Assembly (NCBI GenBank): GCA_014529385.2
Contig: CM043953.1
Span: 62,187,872 to 62,251,871 of the forward strand
Length of the DNA: 64,000 bases
From: Adiantum capillus-veneris
Taxonomy: Eukaryota; Streptophyta; Polypodiopsida; Polypodiales; Pteridaceae
Reading direction: 5' to 3'
In this document: one piece after another, positions 43,784 to 60,646 of the stretch
Layout: every line of letters starts with the position of its first letter
How positions within the stretch are numbered: position 1 is the stretch's first letter
Position numbers and translations under genes: made by a program
The notes under the pieces: generated by a model
The model's database searches: none
What the model was told of the DNA's origin: nothing
The model's input: only the letters and a program-made list of their open reading frames with translations

Positions 43784-45868
43784 GTCTTGGGTTCTTTATG
43801 GCTTATGCCCTGTAAGACACAGCGGTGAAGACAGGAGCGCGCCCCATGCGCGATGAAGTAAGGGTGGGAGTGGCTAATAAGTCCGGGATGGACGGTGAAG
43901 ATCCCTCAAATAAGATTCCAATACCTCTGTCTGCTCTTTTGTAGGACCGGTTTGCTTTCAGAAAAGCAAACGCCTGATGCTTTGATACCACTGTCACAAG
44001 ACGGGAATCACGTGCCAATAGAAAAGAATAGACTGAATAGACTTTTAGCACTTCAATAACAACTGAACTGAAATAGAGAGAGGACACGCGAAACGGAGTG
44101 GAGGAATTCCACCCAGAGAGTATTGGCCTTAAACCTTGGCGCCTCTTTCGGTATTTCTTTATATTGCATCAACACAGTACAAGCCGGTACCGAGACTTTG
44201 CACCTTCTCTAGGAAGCATGCCAAAGAATGAGCCCTAGCCTCATATTTAAAGGCCCTTGGCTTGAAAAGCATGCCAAAGAATGAGCCCTAGCCTCATATT
44301 TAAAGGCCCTTGGCTTGAAAAGCAGTTACAGTAAAAAGCCCTTAAAACTCAAAAGCTTTTGGTCCAAAAAGCAATGCCAAAAGCTGCCAGCGTAATTTAA
44401 GAAAATCCGTTTAGGCTGCCATGTCATCAACCAGTGAAAAACGTAGAAATCCGTACACTCTGCCACGTCATCATGCAAGCGCAATTTCCAAAAATCTGCC
44501 ACGTCATCAATTTTTGTGTGTGTTGCGAATCCTGCTTTATTTTAATCCTTTATGTCACTTGGGGCACCATCGAACGGGGTCCCATAAAATCGTAGGACTT
44601 CTTCTTCTGTTACTTGTTCTTCTTAGGGTTTAGGCCCCTCGGCCGACATCTGCAAGTTGGCTCCATTCTTTAGGCTTTGACACATCAACAGTTTGTTTCA
44701 AGGACCCTCAGTAGACCACCATGGGAGATCTGGCAACACACATGGATGGAGATGTATGGAGAAGCCTCTGGTCTCTATGATCGCTCGGATGATTCGGGCT
44801 AAGGCCTCAGTACCACATGAGATTATCCGAGCCAAGCTAGCCACCCCCCCCCCCCCCCCCCCTCTTGGTGGAGGCATTGACGAGATTAGTTTCCTTTATG
44901 CACGGTCTATGGGATCTTCCGTGGACAGATACGCTCGGCTTGCCCTAGAGTCATCTGGACAACTAGCTCTACAAGGCGATACAGCATGTTGGTATGGACA
45001 GATGACAGCATGGTTTCAATTGCATGGTCTCAACATGGATAGATTACCTCCGCTTCAATACTTCCTGGATGCACCCTACACGGACAGACATCACCACACT
45101 CATACATCAGGATCTGATTCAGCTAAATACCAGGAGCACATGGATACAGCGGACACAAGAGTTAGGCACGAAGATGGCCTTCTACAGAGAGCATCTTCTC
45201 CAACTCACAGAGGATGGCTTTGTGACTAGGCCTACATACATGGACACACACTTATCTCATGGGATAAGATACGCTATTGAACAGATACGCCCATCCTTAC
45301 ATCAGCTCTAAATTGAGACTGGCCGCTTTCGAGGGGTGCCGGCAGGAGCTAGGATATGTCACCTATGTAACTTAGAGCCAGAGACAGAGCGGCACTACAC
45401 ATGTCACTGTCCGGCATACTATGAGATACACAACCGCTTCCACTACCTGTTCAGAGAAGGGTTCGAACCTTTTCCTAGAGTCATGAGACACAAGGATTAG
45501 AGGTGTCTCAGATTGTTCCTGCTAGAGCTGCGCAGACTTAGGGAGAGCTTGCTGAGGACATCAGAGGCAAGACAGTCTCAGAGACAAATCACAGATTTCT
45601 TTACACCAGTCAAAGGAGAGCCAACGGAGCAGTTATTACAACAGATCTCAGAGCCTACTCATACTAGAGGTACACTGCTTGATCGAGCCACGGAGCTTGG
45701 CAGATCCAGACGTCCACGACCTCGGGGGGTCTCCCACCACCGAGAAAGGCTGCAACAGAAGATACAGATCACTCTAGCTCAACATGCAAGATGCCCAACC
45801 AGAGTACTAAACATGGAGGAGGTCGATGAGATCCGACAGCGACCGATGAGAGATTTCTTTTGAACCCA

Positions 45869-45870
<2 letters not shown>

Positions 45871-45908
<38 letters not shown>
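45871..45908. repeat. Poly-C homopolymer, 38 bp
   Basis: Lies 8 bases after the ORF2 stop in the LINE 3' UTR. Confidence 0.95.
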
Positions 45909-46041
45909 TTTCCTTTCTCCTTAGTGTTTTAGTGTTAGTTCTTTGTAACTTTGTAATTTGGTATCAGATTCAGCAATTGTAACTTTTTGGTCTCATAGGT
46001 CATTTTGGCCTTTTGAAGACGTTAATATAACATTTCATTTC

Positions 46042-48557
<2,516 letters not shown>

Positions 48558-49182
48558 TGTAGCGCGGATAATGTGTCGTGCTCTCTATAGTGTGGGTGCC
48601 CCTCAATGCAATGTGCGTGACAATCTCACTCAAACAAATGGACACTCTCTCAACATAATGAAATACAGGAACAATGGCTAACAACAGAGACACAACAGTG
48701 GACCAGAACATGAGGACTCGACTTGCTCAAAGAACCAAAGAACCATGTACAGACTCTGGCGTGGCAGCACACTCAGCTCCAGCCCAGGACTTACCATGTA
48801 CAGACTCTGGCGTGGCAGCACAGTCAGCTCCAGCCCAGGACTTACAGGTACAAATGGGGTGTCGAGGCTCAGATGTGCAGGGATGGTGAAGCAGTGCTCT
48901 GTGTAAGACTTTCTAGACGACTACGTGCAAGATAATCGAACTGCCCCAAACGACTACTCATATGTACCACCGTAAAGAGCCACCAACGGCTCATAAATGT
49001 CAGCCATGTGGTGACCTGGCCACGAGGTCCACTAGGCCACCGTCGGTCGTCGGTAGGTACCCTGCCACGTGTAACTCCCAGACCAGACGTCCGTCCAGAG
49101 GGTCCGTCTAGTGTGAACCAGTCCCAATGTAACCCACTGTCCAACTCTATGTCCTATAAAGTGACACTGTAGCCCTGCTACA
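48558..49182 (-). repeat. 3' LTR of the 7-kb element
   Basis: Contains two tandem copies of a roughly 51-bp unit (about 48744-48845, each with CATGTACAGACTCTGGCGTG). The 5' LTR has one. Confidence 0.93.
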
Positions 49183-49717
49183 GGTTGCCCGCCACAAGAC
49201 CGCTCACCGTCTCGGTGAGAGGAATACTGAAAAAACTGTGAAAGAAAACCACTAGGTGCTGCATCCGTACATTTCTTGAAGCAGGTGCTAGGCCCAACCA
49301 TGACCTTACATGCCTCAAAAGTGGAGTAAAACACTGTCCTGCTTGCGACGCCTTAAGCCTTTGAATAGGCAAGAACCCAATATGATTGCATAGTCCAAGA
49401 ATCCCAATCCGCAAAACAGACTGAGGCTCCTCAACAAAGAGATATGCTCGGTTTGGATCCAACGCATCTTTATCCTCCATAACTATAGTGAGAAGAAAAT
49501 GACCTGGTCCGCACTTGCTGATGAAATTGTCGAAAAGAGGGATGATCAGAAGCTCGAGTAATAATGCGATGCGTTTAAGCTCCATCTTAATGGAAAAACA
49601 AAAAGCATTAACGGCATTTTGATGGCAACCAGGTGAATGCTTGAAAGCCCCAAGGAAACAGCCAAAAAGGTTCATAAACTTGCTGCTGTGATAGGATTAC
49701 ACAAAATTTCTCTGCCC
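49183..49717 (-). other. Unrecognised segment before the 3' LTR
   Basis: A 165-codon minus-strand frame (49675-49178) starts MNLFGCFLGAFKHSPGC and includes KRIALLLELLIIPLFDNF and DKDALDPNRAYLFVEEPQSV. The frame runs into the LTR, so at most the first 160 codons are real. It is not similar to the extra ORF of the 11-kb element. It could be more captured host sequence. Confidence 0.4.
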
Positions 49718-49723
49718 CTATGT

Positions 49724-50085
49724 GCAGCATGCCATGTATTTACCATGCCTAGTATCACATTTTGCCATCATTGACGATGGCTCAAATGTGTTGGTTATCT
49801 CTGCAACGGACAACTGCTCATGATAGGCCTTAGCTGCCGAAATCATTGGGGCATATGATGAAAGCATGAAGTGAATTCTGGGTAAGTAACCAGGTTGGTT
49901 CATCAATCGCAGTGGGCTCTAAATCAACAAACACAACTCGAGGAACATGCTTTCCCGCTCCCATCTCGTCTCACTGAAGAAGGTGTTAAAGGCATCATCA
50001 CCGCCACCAACAGTCTTGTTACTGGGCATCTGTCCATCTGGATAGAGCTCCCAGCAAGCATTTTGACCTGGATGCCAGTCTGACC
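49724..50085 (-). pseudogene. Captured alpha-tubulin fragment inside an LTR element
   Basis: On the minus strand, the 5' part encodes [59 protein letters not shown] in broken frames. This is the N-terminal GTP-binding region of alpha-tubulin (about residues 10-77, missing about seven residues after ELY). It then jumps to [26 protein letters not shown] and [20 protein letters not shown] (about residues 263-316), followed by a stop. Frameshifts and the internal deletion mean no tubulin function remains. It sits between the minisatellite and the 3' end of the element, inside its LTRs, so it moves with the element. Confidence 0.95.
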
Positions 50086-51565
50086 AGGGGCGAGGGGGGC
50101 TTGTTAGGGCTGAGGCAAGGGAGGGGGGGGGTAGGGGCGAGAGGGGTTAGGAAGGGGCGAGGACTTAAGGGGGTGGGTAGGGACGAGAGGTGAGGGAAGG
50201 GTAGGGGCGAGGGCTTAAGGGGGTGGGAGCCAATTGGATTGGGTAGGGGCCAATGGGAGAGGGTAGGGACCAACTCGAGAGGGTAGGGACCGATTGGATT
50301 GGGTAGGGGCCGATTGGAGAGGGTAGGGGCGAGGGGATTGGAATTGGGTATGGACCAATTGGAGAGGGTAGGGGCGATAGGGACCAACTCGAGGGGGTAG
50401 GGACCGATTGGATTGGGTAGGGGCCGATTGGAGAGGGTAGGGACCAATTCGAGAGGGTAGGGACCGATTGGATTGGGTAGGGGCCGATTGGATAGGGTAG
50501 GGACCAATTCGAGAGGGTAGGGACCGATTGGATTGGGTAGGGGCCGATTGGAGAGGGTAGGGACCGATTGGATAGGGTAGGGACCAATTCGAGAGGGTAG
50601 GGACCGATTGGTTTGGGTAGGGGCCGATTGGAGAGGGTAGGGACCAATTCGAGAACTAAGTGGACGAGAGAGGAAGGGTAGGGTGAATAAAGGTTGGGTA
50701 GGGGCGAGTGGGCAAGGGGGAGGGACTTAGGGCGAGGGCAGTCATGGGGACTAGGCGAGGGGGAGTGGGTAGGGGAGAGGGTGGGAAGGGCTAGATAGGG
50801 GCGAGGGGGGAGAAGAGGGTGGGTAGGGGCGAGAGGGAAGGGCGAGATAGGGGCGAGAGGGGGTGGGTAGGGGCGAGAGGGGGAGGGTAGGGGCGAGGGG
50901 GGGTGAGGGGGTGGGTAGGGGCCGATTGGAGAGGGTAGGGACCGATTGGATTGGGTAGGGGCCGATTGGATAGGGTAGGGACCAATTCGAGAGGGTAGGG
51001 GCCAATTCGAGAGGGTAGGGACCGATTGGATTGGGTAGGGGCCGATTGGAGAGGGTAGGGACCAATTCGAGAACTAAGTGGACGAGAGAGGAAGGGTAGG
51101 GTGAATAAAGGTTGGGTAGGGACGAGTGGGCAAGGGGGAGGGACTTAGGGCGAGGGCAGTGATGGGGACTAGGAGAGGGGGAGAGTAGGGCTAGGGCGAG
51201 GGGGAGTGGGTAGGGGAGAGGGTGGGAAGGGCTAGATAGGGGCGAGGGGGAGAAGAGGGTGGGTAGGGGCGAGAGGGGGAGGGTAGGGGCGAGGGGGGGT
51301 GAGGGGGTGGGTAGGGGCGAGAGGGGGAGGGTAGGGGCGAGGGGGGGTGAGGGGGTGGGTAGGGGCGAGAGGGGGTGGGTAGGGGCGAGGGGAAGGGAGA
51401 GGGTGGGTAGGGGCGAGAGGGGAGGGTAGGGGCGAGGGTGTGTGAGGGGGTGGGTAGGGGCGAGTAGGGATAGGGTAGGGGTGAGGGGGGGTGAGGGGGT
51501 AGGGGGGGTGGGTAGGGGCGAGGGGAAGGGGGAGGGTGGGTAGGGGCGAGTAGGGTTAGGGTCTT
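50086..51565. repeat. G-rich minisatellite replacing pol in the 7-kb element
   Basis: About 1.5 kb. One part (about 50225-50650 and 50915-51070) is built of 20-bp units alternating GGGTAGGGACCGATTGGATT, GGGTAGGGGCCGATTGGAGA and GGGTAGGGACCAATTCGAGA. The rest uses GGGTAGGGGCGAGAGGGGGA-like units. A block of about 175 bp starting GAACTAAGTGGACGAGAGAG is duplicated with a 420-bp offset (from about 50651 and 51071). Dense GGG runs on the plus strand could form G-quadruplexes. Confidence 0.93.
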
Positions 51566-54565
51566 ATGAAAGTGCAGGTTGAGGACAGAACCAACTATTC
51601 TCAGCAAGACAACGAGCAGGAGTAGGGAATTCATCCAGCACATCAAGCAGGACCTGCTCTGTGAAGGGAGTTGGCTAGACACAGAGGTTAGCTTCGTTCT
51701 GGTTGGAGAAGCAGACACCAATGGGGCTGATGTTTGAAGGGGGTTGAACTCCTGTAGGGGAGATTTCTTTTTGCTTATATACTTTTTCCTTGGCTTTCCA
51801 AATTCAACGGCTTTTATCAAGAGGGCTTTCACCGAGAGCGCATCAGGAGTATCTTCTGTGACCTTCAACTCTTGAGCTGGCTCATGTGGCTCATAAGGTT
51901 TAGTTACCTTGGAAACATTGGAAGAGGGTGTACCTTCAAGCAAAGAGTGAATTGAAACTCCAAAACAGGGCATAGATTTGGTAGCATCCAACCATTCCAA
52001 CAGATCCTCATCTAACCCGTCAGGCAGAGTAGGTTGTTCCAGTTCGGGTTTGGACTCCATGGACAGGGAACTATGATGCACCACCGGATCCATTCCACCT
52101 TCAAGGAGAATCGGTTGCATTGGGGAGCCAGGGGTTCGTATCCACATTGCATCGTTTCCCCAATCATGTAGTGCTTTCGTGTGTCATAGCCATGGTCTGC
52201 CAATGAGCAATGGGAAGCCGCCTTCTACCTGGGGAAGGCAAACCACCACAAAATCCAAGCTGAATGTGAAATCTTGAACCTGCAGAGGCACCTTTTCTAC
52301 AATGCCCAAGGGGTAGACAGTCCTCTGGTCGGCCAAAGTCACTGTGAATGGGGCAGGCCTAGTGGGCTGGAGACCCAATGCCAGCATAGTGAATTCAGGC
52401 ATCAGGTTGATACCCAACCCACCATCTACTATGACCTCTGAGAATTCGCGGCTCATAATAGAAACGGTTAGACGCGGACTCCTGTAATCAGTAAGTGAAG
52501 CTTTGGGATAGGATATCATGTAGGATTCGGAGGGCTGCACTGGGAGGTGCCCGCCACTAGACCCTGCACCAGGGTACAGAGATTGAATGATGGCAAGGGT
52601 GTCACTTCGAAAATTTGCATCAAGTCGAAGCATGTCATACAATGACACTGGCTGAAAGGTATTCTTCAATATAGTCTCTGCTGTAGGTTTTTCTCTTGGG
52701 ATCAGTGTCTTCTCAGTTTCCTTGATCTTTTGTAAGTCAGCAACTGCTTCTAAGAAAGCCCCATCAATATCGGAAAGCATAGTAAAAGATCCTTTCTTAG
52801 CACTAGGGGATGGCATGTCAGCTGCTGGAGGAGGCGTAGACATTGGGGAGGAAAGGGCTGTACCTGCTGGAAGATTGAGGCCGAGGGCTGCCCTCTGAGC
52901 TCGTGTGAGGACACCAGCTGGCTCCTCTACCAGCTGCAACTTGTCTTGAGAGGCAATCATATGGGCAGAAAGTGGTGGCTTGGGGTTGGTACTAACTACT
53001 ATCAAATTGATCTTGGGAAAGGTGAATTCCGGTTGGCTCTGACTTGGGCTCGCAGAGGTAGAGGCGCGTTGTTTAGGACAATCCTTAGTGTAGTGATCCT
53101 GAGCCTCAGGGCAAAGTTGGCACGGAGGAGAGCCTTCTGGCAGAGGGCATTTGCTCTGATAATGCCCATACTCTCCACATCTGTAGCATAAAATGGGCCG
53201 ATTGGAGGGACGGAACGGCGGACGAGGTGGTTGTTGCATGGAATTTGAGGGTGACGTGTAGAAGCTCTGAGGGGTTGAGGGAGCATTAGCATGATAAAAA
53301 TTGGGAGATGCGAAGTTGTTGTGCATACCTTGCATAGGAGGTGTTGTCAGCAGAGGTGGCATAGGGTGTTGATGACCATAGGGTGAAACCATGTTGGATG
53401 TAGGTGTCAACCCTTGTTGAAGGTTGGGGGCGAGGCTCTGTTGTAGTTGCCGCATTCCCTTCAGATAATAGCACTCTTTGTCATCATGGCCAAGCTTCTC
53501 GCAAAAATGGCAGTAAGCTCGAAGTGGGCAGTCCTGAGAAGGATGCCCTGGAGATCGACATGAGCTACACCATACCATAGCCTTAAACTCCTGCTGAGAC
53601 CTGAGCTCTTCTAGCTCTCTTTTAAGTTGATCATAAGCCTCTTGATGTGGGGGCTTCTCCTGTCTAAGAGAGAAGGATCTCTCCTCTTGAAGAGCTCGCT
53701 GTAACTTTAGGGCTTCCAGTTCCCTGCGTAAAGAAGATAAAGGATCATAAGGATTGTCCAAAAACACAGAGGGGGTCTCTATGTGAGGGGGGCTAGTGAA
53801 CAGCTTCCTAGCCCCTTCTATCCTCGTAGCAGCGGCGATGAATTCCTCTAGAGTGGCGTCGGGTTGGAGGCTCTCCCGGAGTTTTTGTTGAGAGGTTTTG
53901 GGAAGCGCCTTCTCCACCCACTTCTTAACCATGAATTCACCGGGTTGCTGGGGAAGCTTGGCAACCAGAGACTTGGTTTTGGTCATAAGCTCTGCAAAAG
54001 TCTCCTCTGGTTGGAGCACCATGTTGGCCAACTCATCCAACACTTTCTCTTGGTAGTCGCCCGGCCTAAAAGCTGCACAGAACTGTTTTCTTAAGTTTGC
54101 CCAAGTTGAAAAATGATTCTCTGCAAACTGGCTGTACCATTGGTCTGCTAAGCCATCCAAGGTTGATGGAAAAAGTACCAGATAAGCATCTTCCCTGTTA
54201 AGACCACGTCCTCTACAGAGAGATACGAACCTCCGTGCATGGTCGTCCGCATCTTCCGAGGAAAGTCCTTTGAAGGTGGGGAACTTGATGTTTACCTTGG
54301 CCAACACACTAGCCAACGCCTCCATGGCCCCTTGTTGAGCCTGTTGCTCAATAGCCTGCTGTAGCACACTAGGAGAGAGCTTTGCTGGAGAAGGTGATCT
54401 GGAAGATGTGGAACCGGATGAAGGAATGGGGGATGTCGTATGTGGAGGTATGGTTGATGAGGTTAATGGACTTCTACTAGATACCACAGGGCGTCTTCTG
54501 TTATAGTGCTTCAGAGGGCTCAGTAGTGCGCTTTGACGCTCAACTGACCGCCTTGTATGTGTCAT
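51566..54565 (-). pseudogene. gag and protease of the 7-kb LTR element
   Basis: It starts MTHTRRSVERQS at 54565. The gag domain (FPTFKG, WYSQFAENHFSTW, FRPGDYQEKVLDEL) is open. Four knuckles are present: CSSCRSPGHPSQDC, CHFCEKLGHDDKEC, CYRCGEYGHYQSKC, CQLCPEAQDHYTKDC. The protease region VDGGLGINLMPEF has Leu for Ser relative to its relative, then LLIGRPWL. A TGA follows at 52186-52184 where the relative has CGG (Arg). The same frame continues to KKKSPLQEFNPL and shifts before the minisatellite. RT, RNase H and integrase are missing. The first 793 codons are uninterrupted, so a gag protein could still be made. Confidence 0.92.
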
Positions 54566-55048
54566 GCAGTGAACAACACGGGTCTAAAACCGAACAAGTG
54601 AGGATAGTGACTAGACCACCTGGTCCAGGACCAATGACTAGACCACCTAGCTGGCAGGACAAGGAGGACCGCACCAGGGCGAGAACTAGACCAGGACCAA
54701 GGACCAAGGACCAAGGACCAAGGACCAAGGACCAAGGACCAAGGACCAGGACCAGGACCGAGGACCAAGGACCAGGACGAGGAGGGCTGGACCAGGGCGA
54801 GGACTAGACCAGGACCAAGGACCAAGGACCAGGACGAGGAGGCTGGACCAGGGCAAGGACCAGAGACCAGGGACGAGGAAGGCCTAGACCAGGACGAGCA
54901 CTCGGTGGACCACTGCGAGAGAGGACCAGACCAACAAGGCGAGAGACTAGACCAGCTAGATTAAGCTGAACCAGACCAAACCAGACCAACAGGCTACACA
55001 GGCGAGGCGAAGAAACCAGCTACTCAACAGAGTGAAACTTCAGTTGAG
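54566..55048 (-). repeat. Leader with 7-bp tandem repeats
   Basis: Around 54690-54860 (plus strand) the unit ACCAAGG/AGGACCA is repeated many times with variants. It is the expanded counterpart of the CTTGGTC motifs in the leader of the 11-kb element. Confidence 0.8.
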
Positions 55049-55066
55049 ATCCCATCGTGGTCGCCA
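55049..55066 (-). other. Primer-binding site, tRNA-Arg type
   Basis: TGGCGACCACGATGGGAT on the minus strand, 13 bases inside the 5' LTR. It pairs with the expected 3' end of a plant tRNA-Arg. Assignment is by similarity to the longer tRNA match in the 11-kb element. Confidence 0.65.
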
Positions 55067-55079
55067 AAATGAGAGCACC

Positions 55080-55655
55080 TGTAGCGCGGATAATGTGCCG
55101 TGCTCTCTATAGTGTGGGTGCCCCTCAATGCAATGTGCGTGACAATCTCACTCAAACAAATGGACACTCTCTCAACATAATGAAATACAGGAACAATGGC
55201 TAACAACAGAGACACAACAGTGGACCAGAACATGAGGACTCGACTAGCTCAAAGAACCAAGACTTACCATGTACAGACTCTGGCGTGGCAGCACAGTCAG
55301 CTCCAGCCCAGGACTTACAGGTACAAATGGGGTGTCGAGGCTCAGATGTGCAGGGATGGTGAAGCAGTGCTCTGTGTAAGACTTTCTAGACGACTACGTG
55401 CAAGATAATCGAACTGCCCCAAACGACTACTCATATGTACCACCGTAAAGAGCCACCAACGGCTCATAAATGTCAGCCATGTGGTGACCTGGCCACGAGG
55501 TCCACTAGGCCACCGTCAGTCGTCGGTAGGTACCCTGCCACGTGTCACTCCCAGACCAGACGTCCGTCCAGAGGGTCCGTCTAGTGTGAACCAGTCCCAA
55601 TGTAACCCACTGTCCAACTCTATGTCCTATAAAGTGACACTGTAGCCCTGCTACA
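55080..55655 (-). repeat. 5' LTR of the 7-kb element
   Basis: 576 bp. Similar along its whole length to the LTRs of the 11-kb element, but clearly diverged. Confidence 0.94.
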
Positions 55656-56375
55656 AATTACAAGAGTAAATTTCTCACATCCAGTCTCATAGAAGACATA
55701 CGGAAATGGTTCTCTAGATGGAATATGGGAGACCATGTGGACATGCATATAGAGGAAGGCACTGAACATGAGCATGGGCTGAAATTTGACAGAAGCATAC
55801 TTGAAGCCCTACACACTAGATGGAGTACAACAGTACACAGGTCCAAATTTGAATACTACGGCAAACACATCAATACACAAAATTGGGAGACCTACAAGAC
55901 TGGGGACACTCACATGCATATCAGGACACCTATGTCCCACCGGGCAAGACGGGCCATTACTTTGATGCGGACGCGATCACACATGCTCAAGATTGAAACG
56001 GGAGGGTGGCTGAAAATAAAGGAAAATAGAAGGACATGCACACAATGCAATTTAAACAAAGTGGAAAGCGAGGCCCATGTCACCATCGAGTGCCCAGCAT
56101 ACGCACACATCCGTGCTGATTTCCCACTGCTATTGCAAGGGGATGTCACCTTTGAGGAGCTTCTCTCTCGGACACACCCCTCCCCAGTAGCTTTAGGCAT
56201 CTACTTTGCCAAAGTATTGGATCATCACACAACAATAACACACAAGAAAGCTACTAGCCCACTACCCCCTCTACACACATGACGGGAGCATCTTGTAGAT
56301 TTTTTTGTGGTCCCATGGGTCATTTTGGCCCCCAGAGGACGTAAATACAACATCATCATCATCATCTCTCTCTCT
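55656..56375 (+). pseudogene. LINE ORF2 C-terminus and 3' tail, second part, divergent family
   Basis: Continuation of 48259-48557. The frame is open from 55725 to 56282, with HMHIRTPMSHRARRAITLMR, the knuckle CTQCNLNKVESEAHVTIEC (about 56037) and YAHIRADFPLLLQGD. The stop is followed within 30 bases by the tail GGTCCCATGGGTCATTTTGGCC, GAGGACGTAAATACAAC and CATCATCATC, running into (CT)n. The tail matches the main family in hairpin and spacing, but the protein is quite different. Confidence 0.85.

Positions 56376-60646
<4,271 letters not shown>

Larger units (their letters stand above)
40661..44700 (-). mobile_element. Non-autonomous gag-pro LTR element, 4,040 bp
   Basis: LTRs lie at 40661-41315 (655 bp) and 43992-44700 (709 bp). 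On the plus strand they begin TGTCACAAGACGGG and end TTTGTTTCA. The flanks GGGAC and AGGAC form a 5-bp target duplication with one mismatch. On the minus strand the primer site TGGTATCAAAGCATCAGG (43990-43973) fits initiator tRNA-Met, and AAGAAGGGGAGA (41327-41316) is a good polypurine tract touching the 3' LTR. Only gag and a protease-like domain are present. RT and integrase are absent, so movement would need help in trans. The LTRs are visibly diverged (several percent), making it older than the other two LTR elements. The 709-bp LTR carries a roughly 57-bp internal tandem duplication around 44210-44325. Confidence 0.92.
38125..45863 (+). pseudogene. LINE ORF2 (interrupted at 40661-44700)
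   Basis: The endonuclease starts CETYGITLKMATWNCNGS. This is the only copy with an AUG (LK-M-ATW) before the catalytic Asn. It continues through DYVMA-like HYVMAQ and VDH. RT covers about 39500-40660, with FVDFHKAFDTVQRARL, a degraded QGCPLSPT box and YADD at about 40249-40260. After the LTR element, the C-terminal region resumes at 44706 (GPSVDHHGRSG, RAKASVPHEI). A C run near 44842-44860 is expanded within it. The knuckle is CHLCNLEPETERHYTCHC (about 45357) and the tail ends DEIRQRPMRDFF. Multiple stops and frameshifts make it inactive. Confidence 0.9.
48558..55655 (-). mobile_element. Tubulin-carrying, pol-less relative of the 11-kb LTR element, 7,098 bp
   Basis: LTRs at 48558-49182 (625 bp) and 55080-55655 (576 bp) begin TGTAGC and end GCTACA. 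By eye they differ at about 4 substitutions plus a 49-bp length difference from a tandem duplication in the left copy, so insertion is recent. The target duplication AATTA is perfect (48553-48557 and 55656-55660). On the minus strand: PBS 55066-55049 (TGGCGACCACGATGGGAT, tRNA-Arg type), repetitive leader, gag-protease, then a G-rich minisatellite where pol should be, an alpha-tubulin fragment, an unrecognised 0.5-kb segment and the 3' LTR. The pre-LTR sequence GACGGTGAGCGGTCTTGTGG matches that of the 11-kb element. It must rely on another element for RT and integrase. Confidence 0.95.

Noticed and set aside
49724-50085. A functional alpha-tubulin gene
   Set aside because: About 185 central codons and both termini are missing, frameshifts are present, and it sits inside a retrotransposon.
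50086-51565. Interstitial telomeric DNA or a CRISPR-like array
   Set aside because: GGGTAGGG resembles but does not match plant telomere repeats (TTTAGGG). Units are contiguous, variable and have no spacers, and the array lies inside an LTR element.
54526-54989. ORFs on both strands rich in GPGP/GLVLAL repeats
   Set aside because: They come from the 7-bp tandem repeat in the LTR-element leader.
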